NCBI GenBank assembly: GCA_964057225.1
Contig: OZ059894.1
Span: forward strand, 5,146,001 to 5,210,000
Reading direction: 5' to 3'
From: Auanema rhodensis
Taxonomy: Eukaryota; Nematoda; Chromadorea; Rhabditida; Rhabditidae
Length of the DNA: 64,000 bases
The notes beneath the pieces were generated by a model, which searched no databases, was not told the DNA's origin, and saw only the letters and a list, made by a program, of their open reading frames with translations. Below are positions 26,680 to 41,193 of this stretch, in pieces. Position 1 is the first letter of the stretch, and every line of letters starts with the position of its first letter. The position numbers and the translations under genes are program-made.

Positions 26680-28427
26680 AAAGAGATGCGGTTTTCAAAA
26701 TTAGATTCTTCATGTCCATATTAGTCTAAAAACGAATTTTTATTGATATTGATGCATGGTAACCATGACTTTGAAATTTACGTGAACTTTAATTTATGCT
26801 TATTAAGTGTACACGTGATGTGCACTTGGTATGTAACTCGCTTCACGTGAAAGATAAAGGGATGCGGTTCACAAAATTAGATTCCTCATGTCCATATTAG
26901 TCTAAAAACAAATTTTTGTTGATATTGGTGGATGGTAACCATGACTTTCAAATTTACGTGTACTTCAATTTATGCTAATTAAGTGTACACGTGATGTGCA
27001 CTTGGTATGTAACTCGCTTCACGTCTAAGATAAAGAGATGCGGTTTTCAAAATTAGATTCCCGATGTCCATATTAGTCTAAAAACAAAATTTTGTTGATA
27101 TTGGTGGATGGTAACCATGACTTTCAAATTTACGTGAACTTCAATTTATGCTAATTAAGTGTACACGTGATGTGCACTTGGTACGTAATTCGCTTCAAGT
27201 CAAAGATAAAGAGATGCGGTTTTCAAAATTAGATTTCCCATGTTCATATTAGTCTAAAAACAAATTTTTATTAATATTGGTGCATGGTAACCATGACTTT
27301 AAAATTTACGTGAACTTTAATTTATGCTAATTAAGTGTACACGTGATGTGCACTTGGTATGTAACTCGCTTCAAGTGAAAGATAAAGAGATGCGGTTTTC
27401 AAAATTAGATTTCGCATGTCCATATTAGTCTTAAAACAAATTTTTATTGATATTGGTGCATGGTAACCATGACTTTAAAATTTACGTGAACTTTAATTTA
27501 TGCTAATTAAGTGAACACATGATGTGCACTTGATATGTAACTCGCTTCACGTGAAAGATAAAGAGATGCGGTTTTCAAAATTAGATTCCTCATGTCCATA
27601 TTAGTCTAAAAACGAATTTTTATTGATATTGATGCATGGTAACCATGACTTTGAAATTTACGTGAACTTTAATTTATGCTTATTAAGTGTACACGTGATG
27701 TGCACTTGGTATGTAACTCGCTTCACGTGAAAGATAAAGGGATGCGGTTTCCAAAATTAGATTCCCGATGTCCATATTAGTCTAAAAACAAATTTTTATT
27801 GATTTTGGTGCATGGTAACCATGACTTTGAAATTTACGTAAACTTTAATTTATGCTAATTAAGTGTACACGTGATGTGCACTTGGTACGTAATTCGCTTC
27901 AAGTCAAAGATAAAGAGATGCGGTTTTCAAAATTAGATTCCCCATGTCCATATTAGTCTAAAAACAAATTTTTGTTGATATTGGTGGATGGTAACCATGA
28001 CTTTCAAATTTACGTGAACTTCAATTTATGCTAATTAAGTGTACACGTGATGTGCACTTGGTATGTAACTCGCTTCAAGTCAAAGATAAAGAGATGCGGT
28101 TTTCAAAATTAGATTCCCCATGTCCATATTAGTCTAAAAACAAATTTTTATTAATATTGGTGCAAGGTAACCATGACTTTGAAATTTACGTGAACTTTAA
28201 TTTATGCTAATTAAGTGTACACATAATGTGCACTTGGTATGTAACTCGCTTCAAGTGAAAGATAAAGAGATGCGGTTTTCAAAATTAGATTTCGCATGTC
28301 CATATTAGTCTAAAAACAAATTTTCATTGATATTGGTGCATGGTAACCATGACTTTAAAATTTACGTGAACTTTAATTTATGCTAATTAAGTGAACACAT
28401 GATGTGCACTTGGTATGTAACTCGCTT
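26680..28427 (+). repeat. 1.7 kb segment duplicated at 4263-bp offset, copy 1
   Basis: Matches about 30,943-32,690. Shared rare sites: CATGTTCAT near 27239 and 31502, TTGATATGTAAC near 27530 and 31793, TGCAAGGTAACC near 28162 and 32425, and AATTTTCATTG near 28320 and 32583. A private change is TGATTTTGGTG near 27802. The copies split where CTTCAAGTG (28,427) meets CTTTACGTG (32,690). Confidence 0.83.
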
Positions 28428-29094
28428 CAAGTGAAAGATAAAGAGATGCGGTTTTCAAAATTAGATTTCGCATGTCCATATTAGTCTAAAAACAAATTTT
28501 TATTGATATTGGTGCATGGTAACCATGACTTTAAAATTTACGTGAACTTTAATTTATGCTAATTAAGTGAACACATGATGTGCACTTGGTATGTAACTGG
28601 CTTCACGTCGAAGATAAAGAGATGCGGTTTTCAAAATTAGATTCCCCATGTCCATATTAGTCTAAAAACAAATTTTTATTGATATTGGTGCATGGTAACC
28701 ATGACTTTGAAATTTACGTGAACTTTAATTTATGCGAACTTTAATTTATGCTTATTAAGTGTACACGTGATGTGCACTTGGTATGTAACTCGCTTCACGT
28801 GAAAGATAAAGAGATGCGGTTTTCAAAATTAGATTCTTCATGTCCATATTAGTCTAAAAACGAATTTTTATTGATATTGATGCATGGTAACCATGACTTT
28901 GAAATTTACGTGAACTTTAATTTATGCTAATTAAGTGAACACATGATGTGCACTTGGTATGTAACTGGCTTCACGTCGAAGATAAAGAGATGCGGTTTCC
29001 AAAATTAGATTCCCCATGTCCATATTAGTCTAAAAACAAATTTTTGTTGATATTGGTGGATGGTAACCATGACTTTCAAATTTACGTGAACTTC

Positions 29095-30893
29095 AATTTA
29101 TGCTAGTTAAGTGTACACGTGATGTGCACTTTGTATGTAACTCGCTTCAAGTGAAAGATAAAGAGATGCGGTTTTCAAAATTAGATTTCGCATGTCCATA
29201 TTAGTCTAAAAACAAATTTTTATTGATATTGGTGCATGGTAACCATGACTTTAAAATTTACGTGAACTTTAATTTATGCTAATTAAGTGGACACATGATG
29301 TGCACTTGGTATGTAACTGGCTTCACGTCGAAGATAAAGAGATGCGGTTTTCAAAATTAGATTCCCCATGTCCATATTAGTCTAAAAACAAATTTTTATT
29401 GATATTGGTGCATGGTAACCATGACTTTGAAATTTACGTGAACTTTAATTTATGCGAACTTTAATTTATGCTTATTAAGTGTACACGTGATGTGCACTTG
29501 GTATGTAACTCGCTTCACGTGAAAGATAAAGAGATGCGGTTTTCAAAATTAGATTCTTCATGTCCATATTAGTCTAAAAACGAATTTTTATTGATATTGA
29601 TGCATGGTAACCATGACTTTGAAATTTACGTGAACTTTAATTTATGCTTATTAAGTGTACACGTGATGTGCACTTGGTATGTAACTCGCTTCACGTGAAA
29701 GATAAAGGGATGCGGTTTTCAAAATTAGATTCCTCATGTCCATATTAGTCTAAAAACAAATTTTTGTTGATATTGGTGGATGGTAACCATGACTTTCAAA
29801 TTTACGTGTACTTCAATTTATGCTAATTAAGTGTACACGTGATGTGCACTTGGTATGTAACTCGCTTCACGTCTAAGATAAAGAGATGCGGTTTTCAAAA
29901 TTAGATTCCCGATGTCCATATTAGTCTAAAAACAAATTTTTGTTGATATTGGTGGATGGTAACCATGACTTTCAAATTTACGTGAACTTCAATTTATGCT
30001 AATTAAGTGTACACGTGATGTGCACTTGGTACGTAATTCGCTTCAAGTCAAAGATAAAGAGATGCGGTTTTCAAAATTAGATTTCCCATGTCCATATTAG
30101 TCTAAAAACAAATTTTTATTAATATTGGTGCATGGTAACCATGACTTTAAAATTTACGTGAACTTCAATTTATGCTAATTAAGTGTACACGTGATGTGCA
30201 CTTGGTATGTAACTCGCTTCAAGTGAAAGATAAAGAGATGCGGTTTTCAAAATTAGATTTCGCATGTCCATATTAGTCTTAAAACAAATTTTTATTGATA
30301 TTAGTGCATGGTAACCATGACTTTAAAATTTACGTGAACTTTAATTTATGCTAATTAAGTGAACACATGATGTGCACTTGGTATGTAACTCGCTTCACGT
30401 GAAAGATAAAGATTAGATTCCCCATGTCCATATAATTAGATTCCCCATGTCCATATTAGTCTAAAAACAAATTTTTGTTGATATTGGTGGATGGTAACCA
30501 TGACTTTCAAATTTACGTGAACTTCAATTTATGCTAATTAAGTGTACACGTGATGTGCACTTGGTACGTAACTCGCTTCAAGTCAAAGATAAAGAGATGC
30601 GGTTTTCAAAATTAGATTTCCCATGTCCATATTAGTCTAAAAACAAATTTTTATTAATATTGGTGCATGGTAACCATGACTTTAAAATTTACGTGAACTT
30701 TAATTTATGCTAGTTAAGTGTACACGTGATGTGCACTTGCTATGTAACTCGCTTCAAGTGAAAGATAAAGAGATGCGGTTTTCAAAATTAGATTTCGCAT
30801 GTCCATATTAGTCTAAAAACAAATTTTTATTGATATTGGTGCATGGTAACCATGACTTTAAAATTTACGTGAACTTTAATTTATGCTAATTAA
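29095..30893 (+). repeat. 1.8 kb segment duplicated at 4615-bp offset, copy 2
   Basis: Partner of 24,480-26,278. The non-integral offset (26 units plus 39 bp) is accounted for by +16, +16 and +7 bp changes lying between equivalent points. Just upstream, 28,425-28,927 and 29,145-29,647 form a further four-unit (+16 bp) repeat at 720 bp. Confidence 0.82.
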
Positions 30894-30942
30894 GTGTACA
30901 CGTGATGTGCACTTGGTATGTAACTCGCTTCACGTGAAAGAT

Positions 30943-32690
30943 GAAGAGATGCGGTTTTCAAAATTAGATTCTTCATGTCCATATTAGTCTAAAAACGAAT
31001 TTTTATTGATATTGATGCATGGTAACCATGACTTTGAAATTTACGTGAACTTTAATTTATGCTTATTAAGTGTACACGTGATGTGCACTTGGTATGTAAC
31101 TCGCTTCACGTGAAAGATAAAGGGATGCGGTTTTCAAAATTAGATTCCTCATGTCCATATTAGTCTAAAAACAAATTTTTGTTGATATTGGTGGATGGTA
31201 ACCATGACTTTCAAATTTACGTGTACTTCAATTTATGCTAATTAAGTGTACACGTGATGTGCACTTGGTATGTAACTCGCTTCACGTCTAAGATAAAGAG
31301 ATGCGGTTTTCAAAATTAGATTCCCGATGTCCATATTAGTCTAAAAACAAATTTTTGTTGATATTGGTGGATGGTAACCATGACTTTCAAATTTACGTGA
31401 ACTTCAATTTATGCTAATTAAGTGTACACGTGATGTGCACTTGGTACGTAATTCGCTTCAAGTCAAAGATAAAGAGATGCGGTTTTCAAAATTAGATTTC
31501 CCATGTTCATATTAGTCTAAAAACAAATTTTTATTAATATTGGTGCATGGTAACCATGACTTTAAAATTTACGTGAACTTTAATTTATGCTAATTAAGTG
31601 TACACGTGATGTGCACTTGGTATGTAACTCGCTTCAAGTGAAAGATAAAGAGATGCGGTTTTCAAAATTAGATTTCGCATGTCCATATTAGTCTTAAAAC
31701 AAATTTTTATTGATATTGGTGCATGGTAACCATGACTTTAAAATTTACGTGAACTTTAATTTATGCTAATTAAGTGAACACATGATGTGCACTTGATATG
31801 TAACTCGCTTCACGTGAAAGATAAAGAGATGCGGTTTTCAAAATTAGATTCCTCATGTCCATATTAGTCTAAAAACGAATTTTTATTGATATTGATGCAT
31901 GGTAACCATGACTTTGAAATTTACGTGAACTTTAATTTATGCTTATTAAGTGTACACGTGATGTGCACTTGGTATGTAACTCGCTTCACGTGAAAGATAA
32001 AGGGATGCGGTTTCCAAAATTAGATTCCCGATGTCCATATTAGTCTAAAAACAAATTTTTATTGATATTGGTGCATGGTAACCATGACTTTGAAATTTAC
32101 GTAAACTTTAATTTATGCTAATTAAGTGTACACGTGATGTGCACTTGGTACGTAATTCGCTTCAAGTCAAAGATAAAGAGATGCGGTTTTCAAAATTAGA
32201 TTCCCCATGTCCATATTAGTCTAAAAACAAATTTTTGTTGATATTGGTGGATGGTAACCATGACTTTCAAATTTACGTGAACTTCAATTTATGCTAATTA
32301 AGTGTACACGTGATGTGCACTTGGTATGTAACTCGCTTCAAGTCAAAGATAAAGAGATGCGGTTTTCAAAATTAGATTCCCCATGTCCATATTAGTCTAA
32401 AAACAAATTTTTATTAATATTGGTGCAAGGTAACCATGACTTTGAAATTTACGTGAACTTTAATTTATGCTAATTAAGTGTACACATAATGTGCACTTGG
32501 TATGTAACTCGCTTCAAGTGAAAGATAAAGAGATGCGGTTTTCAAAATTAGATTTCGCATGTCCATATTAGTCTAAAAACAAATTTTCATTGATATTGGT
32601 GCATGGTAACCATGACTTTAAAATTTACGTGAACTTTAATTTATGCTAATTAAGTGAACACATGATGTGCACTTGGTATGTAACTCGCTT
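30943..32690 (+). repeat. 1.7 kb segment duplicated at 4263-bp offset, copy 2
   Basis: Partner of 26,680-28,427. It follows directly after copy 2 of the 4615-bp duplication, so a stretch of about 3.5 kb here is rebuilt from two neighbouring earlier segments. Confidence 0.82.
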
Positions 32691-33419
32691 TACGTGAAAG
32701 ATAAAGAGATGCGGTTTTCAAAATTAGATTCCTCATGTCCATATTAGTCTAAAAACGAATTTTTATTGATATTGGTGGATGGTAACCATGACTTTCAAAT
32801 TTACGTGTACTTCAATTTATGCTAATTAAGTGTACACGTGATGTGCACTTGGTATGTAACTCGCTTCACGTCAAAGATAAAGAGATGCGGTTTTCAAAAT
32901 TAGATTCCCGATGTCCATATTGGTCTAAAAACAAATTTTTGTTGATATTGGTGGATGGTAACCATGACTTTCAAATTTACGTGAACTTCAATTTATGCTA
33001 ATTAAGTGTACACGTGATGTGCACTTGGTACGTAATTCGCTTCAAGTCAAAGATAAAGAGATGCGGTTTTCAAAATTAGATTTCCCATGTCCATATTAGT
33101 CTAAAAACAAATTTTTATTAATATTGGTGCATGGTAACCATGACTTTAAAATTTACGTGAACTTTAATTTATGCTAATTAAGTGTACACGTGATGTGCAC
33201 TTGGTATGTAACTCGCTTCAAGTGAAAGATAAAGAGATGCGGTTTTCAAAATTAGATTTCGCATGTCCATATTAGTCTAAAAACAAATTTTTATTGATAT
33301 TGGTGCATGGTAACCATGACTTTAAAATTTACGTGAACTTTAATTTATGCTGATTAAGTGAACACATGATTTGCACTTGTTATGTAACTCGCTTCACGTG
33401 AAAGATAAAGAGATGCGGT

Positions 33420-35529
33420 TTTCAAAATTAGATTTCGCATGTCCATATTAGTCTAAGAACAAATTTTTATTGATATTGATGCATGGTAACCATGACTTTC
33501 AAATTTACGTGTACTTCAATTTATGCTAATTAAGTGTACACGTGATGTGCACTTGGTATGTAACTCGCTTCACGTCGAAGATAAAGAGATGCGGTTTTCA
33601 AAATTAGATTCCCCATGTCCATATTAGTCTAAAAACAAATTTTTATTGATATTGGTGCATGGTAACCATGACTTTGAAATTTACGTGAACTTTAATTTAT
33701 GCTAATTAAGTGTACACGTGATGTGCACTTGGTATGTAACTCGCTTCACGTGAAAGATGAAGAGATGCGGTTTTCAAAATTAGATTCTTCATGTCCATAT
33801 TAGTCTAAAAACGAATTTTTATTGATATTGATGCATGGTAACCATGACTTTGAAATTTACGTGAACTTTAATTTATGCTTATTAAGTGTACACGTGATGT
33901 GCACTTGGTATGTAACTCGCTTCACGTGAAAGATAAAGGGATGCGGTTTTCAAAATTAGATTCCTCATGTCCATATTAGTCTAAAAACAAATTTTTGTTG
34001 ATATTGGTGGATGGTAACCATGACTTTCAAATTTACGTGAACTTTAATTTATGCTAATTAAGTGTACACGTGATGTGCACTTGGGATGTAACTCGCTTCA
34101 CGTCTAAGATAAAGAGATGCGGTTTTCAAAATTAGATTCCCGATGTCCATATTAGTCTAAAAACAAATTTTTGTTGATATTGGTGGATGGTAACCATGAC
34201 TTTCAAATTTACGTGAACTTCAATTTATGCTAATTAAGTGTACACGTGATGTGCACTTGGTACGTAATTCGCTTCAAGTCAAAGATAAAGAGATGCGGTT
34301 TTCAAAATTAGATTTCCCATGTTCATATTAGTCTAAAAACAAATTTTTATTAATATTGGTGCATGGTAACCATGACTTTAAAATTTACGTGAACTTTAAT
34401 TTATGCTAATTAAGTGTACACGTGATGTGCACTTGGTATGTAACTCGCTTCAAGTGAAAGATAAAGAGATGCGGTTTTCAAAATTAGATTTCGCATGTCC
34501 ATATTAGTCTAAAAACAAATTTTTATTGATATTGGTGCATGGTAACCATGACTTTAAAATTTACGTGAACTTTAATTTATGCTGATTAAGTGAACACATG
34601 ATTTGCACTTGGTATGTAACTCGCTTCACGTGAAAGATAAAGAGATGCGGTTTTCAAAATTAGATTCCTCATGTCCATATTAGTCTAAAAACAAATTTTT
34701 GTTGATATTGGTGGATGGTAACCATGACTTTCAAATTTACGTGTACTTCAATTTATGCTAATTAAGTGTACACGTGATGTGCACTTGGTATGTAACTCGC
34801 TTCAAGTCAAAAATAAAGAGATGCGGTTTTCAAAATTAGATTTTGCATGTCCATATTAGTCTAAAAACAAATTTTTATTGATATTGATGCATGGTAACCA
34901 TGACTTTCAAATTTACGTGTACTTCAATTTATGCTAATTAAGTGTACACGTGATGTGCACTTGGTATGTAACTCGCTTCACGTCAAAGATAAAGAGATGC
35001 GGTTTTCAAAATTAGATTCCCGATGTCCATATTAGTCTAAAAACAAAGTTTTGTTGATATTGGTGGATGGTAACCATGACTTTCAAATTTACGTGAACTT
35101 CAATTTGTGCTAATTAAGTGTACACGTGATGTGCACTTGGTACGTAATTCGCTTCAAGTCAAAGATAAAGAGATGCGGTTTTCAAAATTAGATTTCGCAT
35201 GTCCATATTAGTCTAAAAACAAATTTTTATTGATATTGGTGCATGGTAACCATGACTTTAAAATTTACGTGAACTTTAATTTATGCTAATTAAGTGAACA
35301 CATGATGTGCACTTGGTATGTAACTCGCTTCACGTGAAAGATAAAGAGATGCGGTTTTCAAAATTAGATTCCTCATGTCCATATTAGTCTAAAAACGAAT
35401 TTTTATTGATATTGATGCATGGTAACCATGACTTTGAAATTTACGTGAACTTTAATTTATGCTTATTAAGTGTACACGTGATGTGCACTTGGTATGTAAC
35501 TCGCTTCACGTGAAAGATAAAGGGATGCG
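33420..35529 (+). repeat. 2.1 kb segment duplicated at 5664-bp offset, copy 1
   Basis: Matches about 39,084-41,193, sharing CTTGGGATG (34081 and 39745), CAAAAATAAAG, ATTTTGCATG, and AAAGTTTTG (35047 and 40711). The offset is 32 units plus 32 bp, explained by the 32-bp insertion at 36,505. A private change is CAATTTGTGC near 35103. Confidence 0.85.
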
Positions 35530-36504
35530 GTTTCCAAAATTAGATTCCCGATGTCCATATTAGTCCAAAAACAAATTTTTATTGATATTGGTGCATGGTA
35601 ACCATGACTTTGAAATTTACGTAAACTTTAATTTATGCTAATTAAGTGTACACGTGATGTGCACTTGGTACGTAATTCGCTTCAAGTCAAAGATAAAGAG
35701 ATGCGGTTTTCAAAATTAGATTCCCCATGTCCATATTAGTCTAAAAACAAATTTTTGTTGATATTGGTGGATGGTAACCATGACTTTCAAATTTACGTGA
35801 ACTTCAATTTATGCTAATTAAGTGTACACGTGATGTGCACTTGGTATGTAACTCGCTTCAAGTCAAAGATAAAGAGATGCGGTTTTCAAAATTAGATTCC
35901 CCATGTCCATATTAGTCTAAAAACAAATTTTTATTAATATTGGTGCATGGTAACCATGACTTTGAAATTTACGTGAACTTTAATTTATGCTAATTAAGTG
36001 TACACATAATGTGCACTTGGTATGTAACTCGCTTCAAGTAAAAGATAAAGAGATGCGGTTTTCAAAATTAGATTTCGCATGTCCATATTAGTCTAAAAAC
36101 AAATTTTTATTGATATTGATGCATGGTAACCATGACTTTAAAATTTACGTGAACTTTAATTTATGCTAATTAAGTGAACACATGATGTGCACTTGGTATG
36201 TAACTCGCTTTACGTGAAAGATAAAGAGATGCGGTTTTCAAAATTAGATTCCTCATGTCCATATTAGTCTAAAAACGAATTTTTATTGATATTGGTGGAT
36301 GGTAACCATGACTTTCAAATTTACGTGTACTTCAATTTATGCTAATTAAGTGTACACGTGATGTGCACTTGGTATGTAACTCGCTTCACGTCAAAGATAA
36401 AGAGATGCGGTTTTCAAAATTAGATTCCCGATGTCCATATTAGTCTAAAAACAAATTTTTGTTGATATTGGTGGATGGTAACCATGACTTTAAAATTTAC
36501 GTGA

Positions 36505-36568
36505 ACTTTATTTTATGCTAATTAAGTGAACACATGACTTTAATTTATGCTAATTAAGTGAACACATG
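36505..36568 (+). repeat. 32-bp internal tandem duplication
   Basis: A 32-base stretch starting ACTTTATTTT / ACTTTAATTT and ending AACACATG is present twice. The same event is seen inverted near 45,600-45,655 and 49,150-49,205, and in + orientation near 60,369-60,432 (with an ATTGAACAC variant). It is a clear marker that these four regions share descent across both inversion junctions. Confidence 0.92.
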
Positions 36569-39083
36569 ATGTGCACTTGGTATGTAACTCGCTTTACGTG
36601 AAAGATAAAGAGATGCGGTTTTCAAAATTAGATTCCTCATGTCCATATTAGTCTAAAAACGAATTTTTATTGATATTGGTGGATGGTAACCATGACTTTC
36701 AAATTTACGTGTACTTCAATTTATGCTAATTAAGTGTACACGTGATGTGCACTTGGTATGTAACTCGCTTCACGTCAAAGATAAAGAGATGCGGTTTTCA
36801 AAATTAGATTCCCGATGTCCATATTAGTCTAAAAACAAATTTTTGTTGATATTGGTGGATGGTAACCATGACTTTCAAATTTACGTGAACTTCAATTTAT
36901 GCTAATTAAGTGTACACGTGATGTGCACTTGGTACGTAATTCGCTTCAAGTCAAAGATAAAGAGATGCGGTTTTCAAAATTAGATTTCGCATGTCCATAT
37001 TAGTCTAAAAACAAATTTTTATTGATATTGATGCATGGTAACCATGACTTTCAAATTTACGTGTACTTCAATTTATGCTAATTAAGTGTACACGTGATGT
37101 GCACTTGGTATGTAACTCGCTTCACGTCAAAGATAAAGAGATGCGGTTTTCAAAGTTAGATTCCCGATGTCCATATTAGTCTAAAAACAAATTTTTGTTG
37201 ATATTGGTGGATGGTAACCATGACTTTCAAATTTACGTGTACTTCAATTTATGCTAATTAAGTGTACACGTGATGTGCACTTGGTATGTAACTCGCTTCA
37301 AGTCAAAGATAAAGAGATGCGGTTTTCAAAATTAGATTTCGCATGTCCATATTAGTCTAAAAACAAATTTTTATTGATATTGATGCATGGTAACCATGAC
37401 TTTCAAATTTACGTGTACTTCAATTTATGCTAATTAAGTGTACACGTGATGTGCACTTGGTATGTAACTCGCTTCACGTCAAAGATAAAGAGATGCGGTT
37501 TTCAAAATTAGATTCCCGATGTCCATATTAGTCTAAAAACAAATTTTTGTTGATATTGGTGGATGGTAACCATGACTTTCAAATTTACGTGAACTTCAAT
37601 TTATGCTAATTAAGTGTACACGTGATGTGCACTTGGTATGTAACTCGCTTCACGTCAAAGATAAAGAGATGCGGTTTTCAAAATTAGATTTCCCATGTTC
37701 ATATTAGTCTAAAAACAAATTTTTATTAATATTGGTGCATGGTAACCATGACTTTAAAATTTACGTGAACTTTAATTTATGCTAGTTAAGTGTACACGTG
37801 ATGTGCACTTGCTATGTAACTCGCTTCAAGTGAAAGATAAAGAGATGCGGTTTTCAAAATTAGATTTCGCATGTCCATATTAGTCTAAAAACAAATTTTT
37901 ATTGATATTGGTGCATGGTAACCATGACTTTAAAATTTACGTGAACTTTATCTTATGCTAATTAAGTGAACACATGATGTGCACTTGGTATGTAACTGGC
38001 TTCACGTCGAAGATAAAGAGATGCGGTTTTCAAAATTAGATTCCCCATGTCCATATTAGTCTAAAAACAAATTTTTATTGATATTGGTGCATGGTAACCA
38101 TGACTTTGAAATTTACGTGAACTTTAATTTATGCTAATTAAGTGTACACGTGATGTGCACTTGGTATGTAACTCGCTTCACGTGAAAGATGAAGAGATGC
38201 GGTTTTCAAAATTAGATTCCTCATGTCCATATTAGTCTAAAAACGAATTTTTATTGATATTGATGCATGGTAACCATGACTTTGAAATTTACGTGAACTT
38301 TAATTTATGCTAATTAAGTGTACACGTGATGTGCACTTGGTATGTAACTCGCTTCACGTGAAAGATGAAGAGATGCGGTTTTCAAAATTAGATTCTTCAT
38401 GTCCATATTAGTCTAAAAACGAATTTTTATTGATATTGGTGGATGGTAACCATGACTTTCAAATTTACGTGAACTTCAATTTATGCTAATTAAGTGTACA
38501 CGTGATGTGCACTTGGTATGTAACTCGCTTCACGTGAAAGATGAAGAGATGCGGTTTTCAAAATTAGATTCTTCATGTCCATATTAGTCTAAAAACGAAT
38601 TTTTATTGATATTGATGCATGGTAACCATGACTTTCAAATTTACGTGAACTTCAATTTATGCTAATTAAGTGTACACGTGATGTGCACTTGCTATGTAAC
38701 ACGCTTCAAGTGAAAGATAAAGAGATGCGGTTTTCAAAATTAGATTTCGCATGTCCATATTAGTCTAAAAACAAATTTTTATTGATATTGGTGCATGGTA
38801 ACCATGACTTTAAAATTTACGTGAACTTTAATTTATGCTAATTAAGTGAACACATGATGTGCACTTGGTATGTAACTGGCTTCACGTCGAAGATAAAGAG
38901 ATGCGGTTTTCAAAATTAGATTCCCCATGTCCATATTAGTCTAAAAACAAATTTTTATTGATATTGGTGCATGGTAACCATGACTTTCAAATTTACGTGT
39001 ACTTCAATTTATGCTAATTAAGTGTACACGTGATGTGCACTTGGTATGTAACTCGCTTCAAGTCAAAGATAAAGAGATGCGGT

Positions 39084-41193
39084 TTTCAAAATTAGATTTC
39101 GCATGTCCATATTAGTCTAAAAACAAATTTTTATTGATATTGATGCATGGTAACCATGACTTTCAAATTTACGTGTACTTCAATTTATGCTAATTAAGTG
39201 TACACGTGATGTGCACTTGGTATGTAACTCGCTTCACGTCGAAGATAAAGAGATGCGGTTTTCAAAATTAGATTCCCCATGTCCATATTAGTCTAAAAAC
39301 AAATTTTTATTGATATTGGTGCATGGTAACCATGACTTTGAAATTTACGTGAACTTTAATTTATGCTAATTAAGTGTACACGTGATGTGCACTTGGTATG
39401 TAACTCGCTTCACGTGAAAGATGAAGAGATGCGGTTTTCAAAATTAGATTCTTCATGTCCATATTAGTCTAAAAACGAATTTTTATTGATATTGATGCAT
39501 GGTAACCATGACTTTGAAATTTACGTGAACTTTAATTTATGCTTATTAAGTGTACACGTGATGTGCACTTGGTATGTAACTCGCTTCACGTGAAAGATAA
39601 AGGGATGCGGTTTTCAAAATTAGATTCCTCATGTCCATATTAGTCTAAAAACAAATTTTTGTTGATATTGGTGGATGGTAACCATGACTTTCAAATTTAC
39701 GTGAACTTTAATTTATGCTAATTAAGTGTACACGTGATGTGCACTTGGGATGTAACTCGCTTCACGTCTAAGATAAAGAGATGCGGTTTTCAAAATTAGA
39801 TTCCCGATGTCCATATTAGTCTAAAAACAAATTTTTGTTGATATTGGTGGATGGTAACCATGACTTTCAAATTTACGTGAACTTCAATTTATGCTAATTA
39901 AGTGTACACGTGATGTGCACTTGGTACGTAATTCGCTTCAAGTCAAAGATAAAGAGATGCGGTTTTCAAAATTAGATTTCCCATGTTCATATTAGTCTAA
40001 AAACAAATTTTTATTAATATTGGTGCATGGTAACCATGACTTTAAAATTTACGTGAACTTTAATTTATGCTAATTAAGTGTACACGTGATGTGCACTTGG
40101 TATGTAACTCGCTTCAAGTGAAAGATAAAGAGATGCGGTTTTCAAAATTAGATTTCGCATGTCCATATTAGTCTAAAAACAAATTTTTATTGATATTGGT
40201 GCATGGTAACCATGACTTTAAAATTTACGTGAACTTTAATTTATGCTGATTAAGTGAACACATGATTTGCACTTGGTATGTAACTCGCTTCACGTGAAAG
40301 ATAAAGAGATGCGGTTTTCAAAATTAGATTCCTCATGTCCATATTAGTCTAAAAACAAATTTTTGTTGATATTGGTGGATGGTAACCATGACTTTCAAAT
40401 TTACGTGTACTTCAATTTATGCTAATTAAGTGTACACGTGATGTGCACTTGGTATGTAACTCGCTTCAAGTCAAAAATAAAGAGATGCGGTTTTCAAAAT
40501 TAGATTTTGCATGTCCATATTAGTCTAAAAACAAATTTTTATTGATATTGATGCATGGTAACCATGACTTTCAAATTTACGTGTACTTCAATTTATGCTA
40601 ATTAAGTGTACACGTGATGTGCACTTGGTATGTAACTCGCTTCACGTCAAAGATAAAGAGATGCGGTTTTCAAAATTAGATTCCCGATGTCCATATTAGT
40701 CTAAAAACAAAGTTTTGTTGATATTGGTGGATGGTAACCATGACTTTCAAATTTACGTGAACTTCAATTTATGCTAATTAAGTGTACACGTGATGTGCAC
40801 TTGGTACGTAATTCGCTTCAAGTCAAAGATAAAGAGATGCGGTTTTCAAAATTAGATTTCGCATGTCCATATTAGTCTAAAAACAAATTTTTATTGATAT
40901 TGGTGCATGGTAACCATGACTTTAAAATTTACGTGAACTTTAATTTATGCTGATTAAGTGAACACATGATGTGCACTTGGTATGTAACTCGCTTCACGTG
41001 AAAGATAAAGAGATGCGGTTTTCAAAATTAGATTCCTCATGTCCATATTAGTCTAAAAACGAATTTTTATTGATATTGATGCATGGTAACCATGACTTTG
41101 AAATTTACGTGAACTTTAATTTATGCTTATTAAGTGTACACGTGATGTGCACTTGGTATGTAACTCGCTTCACGTGAAAGATAAAGGGATGCG
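39084..41193 (+). repeat. 2.1 kb segment duplicated at 5664-bp offset, copy 2
   Basis: Partner of 33,420-35,529. The copy is cut exactly at the A-rich hinge: base 41193 corresponds to 35529, and in copy 1 the unit continues normally with GTTTCC. The hinge therefore replaced ordinary satellite at this point. Confidence 0.85.
39360..41068 (+). repeat. Left arm of long inverted repeat
   Basis: This 1.7 kb segment is mirrored by 41252-42960 (mirror coordinates sum to 82320). Rare variants match in reverse order: GGGATGTAAC near 39747, CATGTTCAT near 39983, TGATTTGCAC near 40264, AAAAATAAAG near 40474, TTTTGCATG near 40505, AAAGTTTTG near 40710 and GCTGATTAAG near 40951. I noticed one mismatch, at 39862 versus 42458. 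With interruptions the symmetry extends left to about 35,165. Confidence 0.9.

Larger units (their letters stand above)
1..41193 (+). repeat. Satellite block 1, head-to-tail, + orientation
   Basis: About 234 units all read in the same direction. From 1 to about 23,240 the 176-bp phase never shifts (unit starts at 1, 22177 and 23233 are all in register), so 132 consecutive units carry no net indel. After that, a few +16, +7 and +32 bp changes move the phase. The block stops mid-unit after GGGATGCG at 41193, where the A-rich tract begins. Sequence diversity is arranged as duplicated multi-unit segments, listed separately. Confidence 0.97.

Noticed and set aside
32819-33001. 60-codon ORF on the + strand
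   Set aside because: Opened by CATATTGGTC replacing CATATTAGTC near 32,917. Independent single-base losses of the same stop explain these ORFs.
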